A stretch of DNA of 19,019 nt from Palsa-851 sp035534435. GTDB lineage: Bacteria > Chloroflexota > Dormibacteria > Aeolococcales > Aeolococcaceae. The stretch is taken from the NCBI GenBank assembly GCA_035534435.1, contig DATLRX010000038.1, positions 1 to 19,019 on the forward strand, read 5' to 3'. The position numbers and the translations under genes are program-made. Position 1 is the first letter of the stretch, and the number at the start of each line of letters is the position of its first letter. Shown here piece by piece: positions 1-7,412 of this stretch. A model generated the notes under the pieces. The model was not told the DNA's origin and ran no database searches. It worked only from the letters and a program-made list of their open reading frames with translations.

Positions 1-516
1 TGCCCACGACCGGACGCCCGAGTGGAGTCCGTCCGCCCCGATGACGACGGCGGCGCGCACCGCTTCGCCGCGGGCGGTCACCCCGGTGACGTCGCCCGCG
101 CGGTCGCGGACGAGACCGGTGACGAGCTCGCCTTCGAGCACGGTGACGTTCGGCTCGCGGCGGAGCGCGTCGACGAGCACCTCGTCGAACCTTGTGCGAC
201 GGATGCCGAGACCGGACACCTGATCGCCGACCGGCGGCTCCGGGAAGCTCGCGCAGGCCTCAGGGCCGTGCTCACCCGATTGGCGGTACGTGACGCCGAG
301 CAGCGGACGAGCTCCCGTCGCGATCACGGCGTCGTACAGCCCCAGCCGGCGCAGCACCGCCACGCCCGGTGGCATCAGCCCCTCGCCACACGCCTTGTCC
401 CGCGGGAATCGGGCGCGGTCGAGGACGACCACCCGATGCCCGCGCCGGGCGAGCAGCAGGGCGGCCGTCGCCCCGGCTGGACCGCTGCCGACGACCGCGA
501 TCTCCGTCTCGATCAC
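1..516 (-). CDS. FAD-dependent oxidoreductase, geranylgeranyl reductase-like (N-terminal part, runs off window)
   Basis: The frame is open from a GTG at 516 to the window edge, giving the first 172 residues. The start has a GGGAG Shine-Dalgarno 9 nt upstream. Residues 6-30 form a Rossmann FAD-binding motif (VVGSGPAGATAALLLARRG) followed by the VVVLD strand end. Next comes an FPRDKACGEGL segment (about 40-50), typical of the geranylgeranyl reductase/PHBH group of flavoproteins. Residues 158-165 (VIGADGLHS) carry the second FAD-contacting GADG motif. Family members reduce isoprenoid double bonds or hydroxylate aromatic or lipid substrates. The substrate cannot be told from this part, and the C-terminal substrate domain lies outside. 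It is divergent from the DedA-type gene, with 79 nt between starts. The family call is solid; the reaction is not known. Confidence 0.85.
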   Translation of the reverse strand, partial: MIETEIAVVGSGPAGATAALLLARRGHRVVVLDRARFPRDKACGEGLMPPGVAVLRRLGLYDAVIATGARPLLGVTYRQSGEHGPEACASFPEPPVGDQVSGLGIRRTRFDEVLVDALRREPNVTVLEGELVTGLVRDRAGDVTGVTARGEAVRAAVVIGADGLHSGVRSWA

Positions 517-595
517 GAATCCACTCTCCCAGATCGCCGGTGCACGATGCGATCTCAGTGCGGCATCCGCGGGTCACCGAGGGGATGATGGCTCA

Positions 596-1846
596 GTGAA
601 CTTCCTCCAGGGCCTTCACGGAGCGGTCGCGCTGGCGCTCCTGCCGGCGCTGCTCTTCGCCGAGGAGGCGGGCGTGCCCCTGCCGTTCGCCCCCGGCGAG
701 CTGACACTGCTGGTGGCCGGACTGCTCATCGCGTCGGGTGGGCTCAACCCGTACGCGTTCATCCCGCTCGCGCTCTTCGCGTGTATCGCAGGTTCCCTGG
801 TGGGATACAGCTGGGCACGCGCGGTCGGCGACCGCGGCCTCAGGGGCCTCGCCCGGCGGCTCCGCCAGCAGCGCAACCTCGAGCGTGTCGAGGGCCGGCT
901 GCGAAAGGCCGGCTGGCAGGGGATCGCGATCAGCCGGCTGATCCCCGGGCTCCGGATCTACACGACGCTCGTCGCCGGCGCGGTCAAGTCCCCGCGCCGC
1001 GCTTTCATCGTCGCGATGGTCTCGTCGACCGTCGTGTGGGTCGGCGTCTACGTCGCGCTGGGCATCCTCATCGGCGTCCCCGTCGAGCATTTCCTCGATC
1101 AGATCCAGAAGCTGGCCGTGCAGGGCGTAATTCTCGTCGTGATGGGCGTCGGCTGCTACCTCGCGGTGCGCAAGACGCCGTCGTCGTCCGGGGCGGGCCT
1201 GGTGCGCGTGCCGCGCTGGGTGCGGGTGCTCCTCGCCGCCGGTGTCGACATCGGCGTCGTTGCGAGCATCGTCACCGGCCTGCTCGCGCTCGGCCGCCTC
1301 CTCGGCGTCGGCTTCGGCAGCGGATGGGTCGACGCGGTGGTCGTGCTGCTCGTGGTCGGCGCCTTCTACGTGATCGTCGCCCGCCGCAGCGCGGGGGCGA
1401 CCGCCGGCGAGGTCCTGCTCCAGACGAGCTACGTCAGTGGTGTGGGGTTGCCGCTCAAGCCGCGTGCCGCGCTCGAGGCCGTGCGTTCACTGGTGACGCG
1501 ATCGGACGACGAGCTCACGGTGACGGGCGACCTGCTGCACGCGCTGGGTGATCCGGACCGGCTGCGCATCGTCACGCACCTGCTCGACAAGCCTCAGCGG
1601 CTGGATGAGCTGGCGCGAGGTTCCAAGCTCTCCCCTTTCGAGGTCATGCATCAACTCGATCGTTTCCGATCCACCGGGCTGCTCGTCGTCGTCGGTCAGG
1701 AGCCGGACGCCGTCTACAGCATCCGGTCTGACCTGCGCCACGTGCTCGCCCAGCTGCTCGCGATCATGGAATCGACGGCGAGCGCGACGGCGGCGGCCGA
1801 GACGGCGCCGGAGATACCGGCCACCGCGGAACCGAGCCGGACGTAG
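596..1846 (+). CDS. DedA/SNARE-associated membrane protein with RDD-like segment and C-terminal ArsR-type winged helix
   Basis: A 416-aa protein. I chose GTG 596 because the DedA fold begins there and GAGGGG lies 11 nt upstream; the open frame extends to 290, but that part overlaps the divergent gene and is low-complexity. Residues 1-190 are DedA: the EEAGVPLPFAPGE motif (23-35), several membrane segments, and the SRLIPGLRIYTTLVAGAVK motif (113-131). DedA proteins act in the inner membrane as proton-dependent lipid flippases or transport factors. Residues about 205-285 have two hydrophobic helices and a G-A-T-A-G turn resembling an RDD domain. Residues about 310-380 read as an ArsR-family winged helix (LHALGDPDRLRIVTHLL, then a recognition-helix-like stretch and a wing). 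No metal-binding Cys pair is visible in it. The Ala/Glu-rich tail is probably disordered. DedA is certain; RDD is tentative; the wHTH is likely. Confidence 0.85.
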   Translation: MNFLQGLHGAVALALLPALLFAEEAGVPLPFAPGELTLLVAGLLIASGGLNPYAFIPLALFACIAGSLVGYSWARAVGDRGLRGLARRLRQQRNLERVEGRLRKAGWQGIAISRLIPGLRIYTTLVAGAVKSPRRAFIVAMVSSTVVWVGVYVALGILIGVPVEHFLDQIQKLAVQGVILVVMGVGCYLAVRKTPSSSGAGLVRVPRWVRVLLAAGVDIGVVASIVTGLLALGRLLGVGFGSGWVDAVVVLLVVGAFYVIVARRSAGATAGEVLLQTSYVSGVGLPLKPRAALEAVRSLVTRSDDELTVTGDLLHALGDPDRLRIVTHLLDKPQRLDELARGSKLSPFEVMHQLDRFRSTGLLVVVGQEPDAVYSIRSDLRHVLAQLLAIMESTASATAAAETAPEIPATAEPSRT

Positions 1847-1851
1847 CGACG

Positions 1852-1881
1852 CCGCGGCGCGCCGGGCCTGCCGGTCCGCGG
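1852..1881. terminator. Hairpin between convergent genes, candidate bidirectional terminator
   Basis: CCGCGG and CCGG on the left pair with CCGG and CCGCGG on the right, with a GCCTG loop region and a small asymmetric bulge (CGCG against T). It sits in the 51-nt gap between two convergent stop codons. There is no T tract on either side, so it would be an actinomycete-style U-poor terminator. Seen directly as an inverted repeat; the function is inferred from position. Confidence 0.45.
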
Positions 1882-1897
1882 GACTGCCGCAGCGAGG

Positions 1898-2923
1898 TCA
1901 GACCTTCAGCGCACCGGCGACGAGGGCGCAGATCGCCGCCATGACCGCTGTCGCGGGAATGGTCAGGACCCACGCCACGAGGATGTTGCGCGCGACGCCC
2001 CATCGAACAGCGCCGAGCCGGCGTGTCGCCCCGGCACCCATCACCGATCCGGACACGACGTGTGTGGTGCTCACCGGGAGCGCGAGTTGCGTCGCGCCCT
2101 GGATGACCACCGCAGCCACCGTCTGCGCGCAGAACCCGTCGACCGGTTCGAGCCGGATGACGCGCATCCCGAGGGTCTTGATGATGCGCCAGCCGCCGGC
2201 ATACGTCCCGAAACCGATCGCTGTCGCGGCGAGGAGCACCACCCAGAGCGGCGGCGACGGAAAGACCTTCCCACCGGCGGTGACGACGCCCGCGCTGACG
2301 AGTGCGAGCGTGATGACCCCCATGGTCTTCTGCGCGTCGTTCGCTCCGTGCGAGAACGAGACGAAGGCGCCGGAGGCCAGCTGTGCCAGGCGAAACCGTC
2401 GATTCATCGGACCGGGAGACCCTCGACGGAATGCGCTCAGGGTCAGCACGGTGAAGAGATACGAGAGGACGAGTCCGATGAGCGGCGAGGCGACGAGCGC
2501 GATCACGACGGGAAGCACGGAACCCCACTTCACCGCGTCCACACCGTACGCGACGACGCCCATGCCGATCAGCGAGCCGATGAGCGCATGTGACGAGCTC
2601 GAGGGGAGCCCGAGCCGCCACGTGATGAGATTCCATGCGATCGCACCGACGAGGGCAGCGATGATCATGCCGAGCGAGACGCCCTGCTTCGGGGAGACGA
2701 GCCCGCCGATCGTGTTGGCGACATGCGTGTGCAGCAACTCGATGGCGATGAGCGCTCCGAGGAGGTTGAACACGGCGGACGAAAGCACAGCGGCGCGTGG
2801 CCCCAACGCACGCGTGCTGATCGACGTCGCCACGGCATTGGCGGTGTCGTGGAACCCGTTGGTGAAGTCGAAGCCGAGCGCGATGAGCACCGTCGCGACG
2901 AGCAGCACGGTGTTGCCGCTCAT
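1898..2923 (-). CDS. pit: Low-affinity inorganic phosphate transporter, PiT family
   Basis: A 341-aa integral membrane protein. PiT proteins import phosphate (as metal-phosphate complexes) with protons or sodium across the cytoplasmic membrane. The duplicated family signature is visible near both ends: GFDFTNGFHDTANAVATSIS at about 17-36 and the second copy around PVSTTHVVSGSVMGAGATRR near residue 280-305. There is a central SFSHGANDAQKTMGV motif. About ten hydrophobic segments fit the family. Its ATG overlaps the stop of the DUF47 gene by one base (TGATG), so translation is probably coupled. This DUF47-Pit pairing is a well-known bacterial arrangement. Length and motifs are complete, with no sign of decay. 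Confidence 0.95.
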   Translation of the reverse strand: MSGNTVLLVATVLIALGFDFTNGFHDTANAVATSISTRALGPRAAVLSSAVFNLLGALIAIELLHTHVANTIGGLVSPKQGVSLGMIIAALVGAIAWNLITWRLGLPSSSSHALIGSLIGMGVVAYGVDAVKWGSVLPVVIALVASPLIGLVLSYLFTVLTLSAFRRGSPGPMNRRFRLAQLASGAFVSFSHGANDAQKTMGVITLALVSAGVVTAGGKVFPSPPLWVVLLAATAIGFGTYAGGWRIIKTLGMRVIRLEPVDGFCAQTVAAVVIQGATQLALPVSTTHVVSGSVMGAGATRRLGAVRWGVARNILVAWVLTIPATAVMAAICALVAGALKV

Positions 2924-3540
2924 CAGCGGTTCTTGATGATGATGCCCTCAATCACGTTGGCAACGTCCTCGCACCGGTCGAGCGAGTCCTCGAGCAACGT
3001 GTAGAAGTCCTTGAGCTTGATGATGGTCGTCGCGTCGTGCCCACCGCTGAACAGGTCGCCGATGGCGCGCCGCGACTCCGTATCGCCGACGTTCTCGATG
3101 CGATGCACCTCGATGCCGTGCACGCTGACGCCGGCCTTGGATTCGAGCTTCGCCACGGCTGCCTGCAGCTCGCGAGCGGCGTCGATGATGAGTGACGCCA
3201 TCGACTTCGCGGCAACGGAGATCTCCGTTATCCCGTAGAGGATGATCGTCTCCGCGATCTCGTCGATGTAGTCCAGGACGTCGTCGAGCCCGGAGGCCAG
3301 CGCGTAGATGTCCTCGCGCTCGAACGGGGTGACGAACGTGCGGTTGAGCAGCTTGACGATCTCGTGGGTGAGCTCATCCCCGGCATGCTCGAGGTCCTTG
3401 ATCGCCTTCTGATGCGCGGGCATCGAGCCGATGTCGTCCAGCGCGCTCCGGAGGGCGATGGCCGCCGCCAGCACCGTCTCGGCCTGCTGGTCGAAGAGAT
3501 CGTAGAAGCGGCGCTCGCGGCGCAGCAGGGTGATCCGCAT
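2923..3540 (-). CDS. DUF47 (PhoU-like) accessory protein of the phosphate transporter
   Basis: A 205-aa, helix-rich cytoplasmic protein of the DUF47/PhoU_div family, whose members sit beside pit genes and are thought to modulate phosphate uptake. The N-terminus MRITLLRRERRFYDLFDQQA is the usual beginning of the family; the open frame continues upstream without family-like sequence, so I place the start at ATG 3540, with AGGA about 11 nt upstream. Characteristic pieces are ADELTHEIV-type helix 3 (here GDELTHEIVKLLNRTFVTPF), EREDIYALASGLDDVLDYID, and the terminal EDSLDRCEDVANVIEGIIIK. The acidic E/DxxxD stretches match metal-binding positions of PhoU-like proteins. It is the first gene of a two-gene unit, joined to pit by TGATG. 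Confidence 0.93.
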   Translation of the reverse strand: MRITLLRRERRFYDLFDQQAETVLAAAIALRSALDDIGSMPAHQKAIKDLEHAGDELTHEIVKLLNRTFVTPFEREDIYALASGLDDVLDYIDEIAETIILYGITEISVAAKSMASLIIDAARELQAAVAKLESKAGVSVHGIEVHRIENVGDTESRRAIGDLFSGGHDATTIIKLKDFYTLLEDSLDRCEDVANVIEGIIIKNR

Positions 3541-3728
3541 GGACGCGGTGATCCTAACGGGAACGGTTGACCACCGGTCTGTGCATGTCGGAGCCACTGC
3601 GACGATCGGGTCACCCGTCAGCCACAGTCCTCCGAACGCTGATGCAGCCGCACCCGGGAGCAACGAATCTGTGTGCCAGGCTGCGCCCCAGGCCGTTGTG
3701 CGGACGCTGCGGACGGGGTACCGCGAGG

Positions 3729-5411
3729 GTGGTCGACATCACGGACGTCTCCCGCGAACCCACACCAGAGACGGCCGCCGCCGGCAATCAGTGGCAGCGC
3801 CGGCCGGTGCTGAGCGCGCTCGTGCGCATCGCCGTTGTCGTCGTCCCCGCGGCGGCCGGCATCGCGGCCGGGACGTTCCTCAGCAAGCTCCTCCCGCACA
3901 CGCCCGGCGCCGGCCCGGCGCTCCTGTCGTTCGCCGCCGTCTCGGCCGTGATGCTGGTCACGATCATGGGTCTCGAGCGCGCGGGGCGCCGGCTCCTGCC
4001 GCTTGCCGCCCTGCTCAACCTGTCGCTGCTCTTTCCCGACAGGGCCCCCAAGCGATTTGCCGTTGCCCGCCGCGTTGGACGACCCCGTGACCTCCAGCGC
4101 CAGTTGCAGGAGGCGCGCGACCGGGGTATCGAGGGCGGCGAGGTCGCGTACATGCAGCAGGTGCTCGAACTGGTGGCGGCGTTGAGCGTTCACGACCGGC
4201 AGACGCGCGGGCACTCGGAGCGCGTCCGCGTCTTCGCCGACCTCATCGCCGACGAGTTGAACCTCAGCGTCGCGGATCGCGCCCGGCTGCGATGGGCTTC
4301 GCTGCTCCATGACATCGGGAAGCTCGTCGTGCCGAGCGAGATCCTCTCCAAGCCGGCCCGGTTGAACGATGCGGAGATGTCCGCGGTTCGCCGCCATCCC
4401 GAGGAGGGCGCGCGCTTGATCGGTCCCCTCCGCGCCTGGCTCGGCGAGTGGGGTGACGCCGTCGTCCAGCACCACGAGCGCTACGACGGCATGGGCTATC
4501 CATTCCGCCTGGCCGGTGACCAGATCTCCCTTGGCGGCCGCATCGTCGCGGTGGCCGACTCCTATGAGGTCATGACCGCGGTCCGCCCGTACCGGAAGCC
4601 GGTGAGTGTCATCGCCGCCCGCGAGGAGCTCGTGAAATGCTCGGGCACCCAGTTCGATCCGGTCGTGGTTCGCGCGTTCCTCAACATCTCGATGGGAAGG
4701 CTCTGGCGAGTCGTCGGCTTGGCGTCCTGGGTCGCACAGCTCCCGCTCATCGCCTGGGTCGACCGTCTCGGCTGGAACTGGGGTGCCGCGATCGTCTCCG
4801 GGACCACCGCGCTGACGCTCACCGCACCCGGTGTCAGCCCGCACGCCACGCTGCCGTCGAACACTCCGCACGCGATCTCCGTCCTCACGGGGAGCGCGCC
4901 ATCGCGGCCCGGTCCAGCTCCCGCCGGCGGCAGCCCGTCGGGCCCCGTGCCGGGAGCTCCGGGCTCGGGATCAACCGGTGGAGGTACGGATCCGACGCCG
5001 GGCTCATCACCGCCCCCGGGCGCCGCCCCGACGCCGGGATCTCCGGTCGCCACACCGACCCCGGGACCACCGCCATCAGGCTCGCCCGCGCCCTCACCCG
5101 CACCGACCCCCACGCCAACCCCGGTGCCCGACCAGCCGCCCGTGGTCACGGTCAATGGTGGCGGCCTGGAGATCATCGGCGCCTTCAACGGGTCCGGCAG
5201 CTTCACCGACAGCAATGTCGCCGGTCACACGTTCACCGCGACGGTGAACTACGGCGACGGCAGCGGGACGCACGCGCTCACGCTCAACGGCACGACGTTC
5301 ACGCTGTCGCACACGTACGGTCCGTGGCGCACCTACACGGTGACCGTGACGGTCACCGACGATCAGGGCGTACCGGGCACCGGCACGACGACCGTGACCA
5401 CGGTGCTGTGA
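3729..5411 (+). CDS. Membrane HD-GYP domain protein with extracytoplasmic Pro-rich linker and PKD-like domain
   Basis: 560 aa from GTG 3729 (GGGG 11 nt upstream; an in-frame ATG at 3642 is an alternative). Residues about 25-50 and 62-100 hold membrane segments. A short charged helix leads to an HD-GYP domain at about 135-330: HDRQTRGHSERV, LLHDIGKLVVP with H194-D195, QHHERYDGMGYP with H248-H249 and G256-Y257-P258, then VAVADSYEVMTAVRPYR. All metal-binding and GYP residues look present, so it should be an active cyclic di-GMP phosphodiesterase or a related cyclic-dinucleotide hydrolase. A hydrophobic stretch at about 335-375 likely crosses the membrane. It is followed by a Pro/Gly/Ser/Thr linker with repeated PTPG units (about 395-470) and a PKD-like beta domain (NYGDGSG, LSHTYG, YTVTVTVTDDQG) to the end, probably outside the cell. 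No GGDEF partner is in the window. Confidence 0.88.
   Translation: MVDITDVSREPTPETAAAGNQWQRRPVLSALVRIAVVVVPAAAGIAAGTFLSKLLPHTPGAGPALLSFAAVSAVMLVTIMGLERAGRRLLPLAALLNLSLLFPDRAPKRFAVARRVGRPRDLQRQLQEARDRGIEGGEVAYMQQVLELVAALSVHDRQTRGHSERVRVFADLIADELNLSVADRARLRWASLLHDIGKLVVPSEILSKPARLNDAEMSAVRRHPEEGARLIGPLRAWLGEWGDAVVQHHERYDGMGYPFRLAGDQISLGGRIVAVADSYEVMTAVRPYRKPVSVIAAREELVKCSGTQFDPVVVRAFLNISMGRLWRVVGLASWVAQLPLIAWVDRLGWNWGAAIVSGTTALTLTAPGVSPHATLPSNTPHAISVLTGSAPSRPGPAPAGGSPSGPVPGAPGSGSTGGGTDPTPGSSPPPGAAPTPGSPVATPTPGPPPSGSPAPSPAPTPTPTPVPDQPPVVTVNGGGLEIIGAFNGSGSFTDSNVAGHTFTATVNYGDGSGTHALTLNGTTFTLSHTYGPWRTYTVTVTVTDDQGVPGTGTTTVTTVL
4900..5130 (+). repeat. Low-complexity Pro/Gly/Thr linker coding region with PTPG-type repeats
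   Basis: Inside the HD-GYP gene, the coding DNA is dominated by CCG/CCC-type codons with recurring CCGACGCCGGG and CCGACCCCGGGA units that encode DPTPGSS, APTPGSP and ATPTPGPP. The copies are imperfect and stay in frame, so this is a protein-level wall- or space-spanning linker and not a mobile repeat. Confidence 0.7.
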
Positions 5412-5414
5412 CCC

Positions 5415-5621
5415 TCAGCGCTGTTTGAGGAACTGATCCGCGACAACGTCCTCGAGGACCCCGCGGCCGAGCTCGGCAGCGGTGACGTCGGTCATGGCGT
5501 GCGGATCGAGCTGCGGGAAGAAGGCCGCCACCCCGGCCGGGTCCTCGTCGGTGAGCCAGCGCACGAAGGCGTGTCCGAACGCCGCGGCCTGCTCGTCGGT
5601 CAAGTCGTCGATATGTGTCAC
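5415..5621 (-). CDS. Small 68-aa protein of unknown function, downstream of the UBP zinc finger gene
   Basis: Start GTG 5621 has a strong AGGAG Shine-Dalgarno 7 nt upstream and lies 13 nt after the stop of the UBP-finger gene, so it is the last gene of that unit. The product is acidic and helical: MTHIDDLTDEQAAAFGHAFV begins a helix, followed by RWLTDEDPAGVAAFFPQLDP and a second helix ending in DQFLKQR. No signal peptide, membrane segment or Cys is present. I do not recognise the family. The regular DEQAAAFGHAFVRWL helix suggests a small soluble helical protein. It converges on the HD-GYP gene with only 3 nt between stop codons. Confidence 0.72.
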   Translation of the reverse strand: MTHIDDLTDEQAAAFGHAFVRWLTDEDPAGVAAFFPQLDPHAMTDVTAAELGRGVLEDVVADQFLKQR

Positions 5622-5634
5622 GCCCGTCTCCTGA

Positions 5635-5934
5635 CTATGAGTGCGTCGGCGCTTCGGGTGCGCCGTCGAGTTCGAACATGAGGTCGTCGATGTAGCAGTA
5701 GAACCAGTCCTCGCCGGGCTCGTACGACCGGAGGATCGGGTGCTTGATGGTCTTGTAATGCGCCGTCGCGTGCTTGCCGGGCGAGTAGTCGCAGCAGCCG
5801 ACGTGCCCGCATTCCTGGCAGACACGGAGGTGTACCCAGTCGCGCCGCCCCGCGGCAAGGCATTCGACGCAACCGTCTCCCGACGGAGTCGTGTCGATGA
5901 TCTGATCCAGGTGGCCGCACACGCCGTCAGTCAT
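5635..5934 (-). CDS. UBP-type zinc finger domain protein
   Basis: 99 aa; ATG 5934 has AGGAG 7 nt upstream. The whole protein is a ZnF-UBP domain. All ten usual zinc ligands can be placed: C6, H8, C22, C25, C39, C42, C47, H55, H59 and H65, with the closing aromatic WFYCYID at 77-83. In eukaryotes this fold binds the free C-terminal Gly-Gly tail of ubiquitin. Stand-alone bacterial versions are widespread in actinomycetes and their ligand is not established. It lies between a lipoprotein gene (25 nt upstream) and the 68-aa gene (13 nt downstream) on the same strand. The fold assignment is secure; the role is unknown. Confidence 0.9.
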   Translation of the reverse strand: MTDGVCGHLDQIIDTTPSGDGCVECLAAGRRDWVHLRVCQECGHVGCCDYSPGKHATAHYKTIKHPILRSYEPGEDWFYCYIDDLMFELDGAPEAPTHS

Positions 5935-5959
5935 GCCGCATCTCCTGCTGCGATGATAT

Positions 5960-6556
5960 TCAAGGGGCTGAGCTCGGTGTCGGGGTCGGGGCTGCTGCGC
6001 CTCCACCACACACCAGCGCGCCGAGGGTGTTGAAGTCCGCGGAGCCCGTCGTGTTATCGGTCTGCTCCTGGCTGATCGCGGTTTTGTAGGCGCTCAGGTT
6101 CCCTGCCTGGGAGGAAGCCAACGCCTCGCGGAAGTCGCCGACCGTCGTATCGAACACTGCCATCGCCTGCGTCCACGCAACCTGCATCTCGGGCGGTTTG
6201 CCGAGTGCCTTGAGGCCGGAGTCGAGCTGCTGGAAGATGGGCACCAGCGACTGGAAGTACGTCGCAATGGCAGGAAGGTCGGATGCCGCCGGAGCGGTGA
6301 TGTCACCGGTGGAGATCTTCGGGGTCGCCACCGCGTCACCGGTCTCACTCGCACTCGCGCAGACCATGTTGGCCCGGTCGAGATAGGCCGACATGGCGCT
6401 CGGTGTAGCGCTGGGACTTGACGTCGGCGCGCTCGCCGACTGCCGCGGGGTCGTCGCCCCACTGCTGGGGCTGCCGCACGCAGCGAGCACGACCGTGGCC
6501 GATGCAGTGCTGCAGGACCAGAGGAGGATCGCGCCGCGCCTTCTCGAGCCGGGCAT
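5960..6556 (-). CDS. Predicted lipoprotein of unknown function
   Basis: 198 aa. A type II signal peptide is clear: basic MPGSRRR, a hydrophobic stretch, then the lipobox L24-A25-A26-C27, so the mature protein starts at C27 and is anchored to the outer face of the membrane. A Ser/Thr/Pro-rich spacer (28-54) precedes a mostly helical domain (about 55-180) with two cysteines (VCASAS and LVCGGG) that could form a disulfide joining its ends. The tail is PTPTPSSAP. I do not recognise a named family. Similar small actinobacterial lipoproteins with a helical bundle are common. It starts 6 nt after the stop of the SDR gene. Confidence 0.85.
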   Translation of the reverse strand: MPGSRRRGAILLWSCSTASATVVLAACGSPSSGATTPRQSASAPTSSPSATPSAMSAYLDRANMVCASASETGDAVATPKISTGDITAPAASDLPAIATYFQSLVPIFQQLDSGLKALGKPPEMQVAWTQAMAVFDTTVGDFREALASSQAGNLSAYKTAISQEQTDNTTGSADFNTLGALVCGGGAAAPTPTPSSAP

Positions 6557-6562
6557 CAGCCC

Positions 6563-7339
6563 CTAGTTCTCCTGGTCGGTCGGACGCACGAGCACCTCGT
6601 TGATGGCCACGTGGCGAGGGCGCGAGACGATGAACGCGACCACCTCCGCGATGTCGTCCGCCTCGAGACGTTCCATCTTCGAGAAGCGCGCGTCGAGCGC
6701 GGCACGAATCTCCGGGCGATTGTGGTCGGGGAGCTCGGTCTTCACCGCGCCGGGCTCGACGAGTGACACTCGCACGTGTCGCGCCGTGACCTCGAGACGC
6801 AGCGCATCGCTGAATGCGCCGACAGCGTGTTTGGTCGCCTCGTAGGCGGCGCTGCCGCTTCTCGTCTGCCGGCCGGCGACGGAGCTCATGTTCACGACGT
6901 CGGCGACCCCGCGACCACCAGCGGCCGCAGCTTCGAGGAGATGCGGGAGCGCGGCGTGCGTGCAGTACATGAGCCCGAGGACGTTGATGTGCACCATGCG
7001 CTGCCACTCGTCGATCGGCGCGCCGACGACCGGACCGAGGAGCATGACCCCGGCGTTGTTGATCAGCGTGTCGAGCCGCCCGAGCTCGGTGACCGTGCGC
7101 TCCACCGCGTGCGCAGCCTGAGCTTCGTCGGTGACGTCCGCCGTGATCACCAGCACGGTGCCCCCGCCGGCACGCAGGCGTGTCGCCAGGGCTTCGAGGC
7201 GATCCGACCGCCGCGCGACGACGGCGACGGCAGCGCCGAGCCGCGAGAGCGCAACGGCCGTTGCCTCACCGATGCCACTCGAGGCGCCGGTGACGAGCGC
7301 AACCGTGCCGTCGAGTCGCCCGCGGGAAGATTCCGGCAT
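6563..7339 (-). CDS. Short-chain dehydrogenase/reductase (classical SDR)
   Basis: 258 aa, the usual classical SDR length. The cofactor motif TGASSGIG is at 17-24, with ARR (42-44) after the second strand suggesting NADP(H) preference. NNAG is at 94-97, the structural Asn at 119, and the catalytic S153, Y166 and K170 (YEATK) are all present. The substrate cannot be inferred. The ATG at 7339 has only a weak ribosome site, which fits either a short-leader or leaderless message. It is first in a same-strand run with the lipoprotein, UBP-finger and 68-aa genes. Confidence 0.93.
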   Translation of the reverse strand: MPESSRGRLDGTVALVTGASSGIGEATAVALSRLGAAVAVVARRSDRLEALATRLRAGGGTVLVITADVTDEAQAAHAVERTVTELGRLDTLINNAGVMLLGPVVGAPIDEWQRMVHINVLGLMYCTHAALPHLLEAAAAGGRGVADVVNMSSVAGRQTRSGSAAYEATKHAVGAFSDALRLEVTARHVRVSLVEPGAVKTELPDHNRPEIRAALDARFSKMERLEADDIAEVVAFIVSRPRHVAINEVLVRPTDQEN

Positions 7340-7412
7340 GAGGGCGCCTAGCTTGGCACAGCAGCTCGGCTGCGCCTTGCGTCTGCGCCGCGGCCTCCCG
7401 CAGAGTCGGGCG

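Noticed and set aside
290..595. N-terminal extension of the DedA frame
   Set aside because: It overlaps the divergent FAD protein gene, is Ser/Arg-rich and lies before the natural DedA start with a GTG and ribosome site.
585..599. ATG-ATG codons just before the DedA gene as its start
   Set aside because: They are in another frame and meet TGA within five codons; too short to support as a leader peptide.
3618..4871. A 417-codon minus-strand open frame opposite the HD-GYP gene
   Set aside because: Shadow frame: the opposite strand carries a complete HD-GYP domain and this translation has only charged low complexity.
4900..5130. Tandem DNA repeat or CRISPR-like array in the HD-GYP gene
   Set aside because: Units are irregular, have no constant spacers and remain in frame as a Pro/Gly protein linker.
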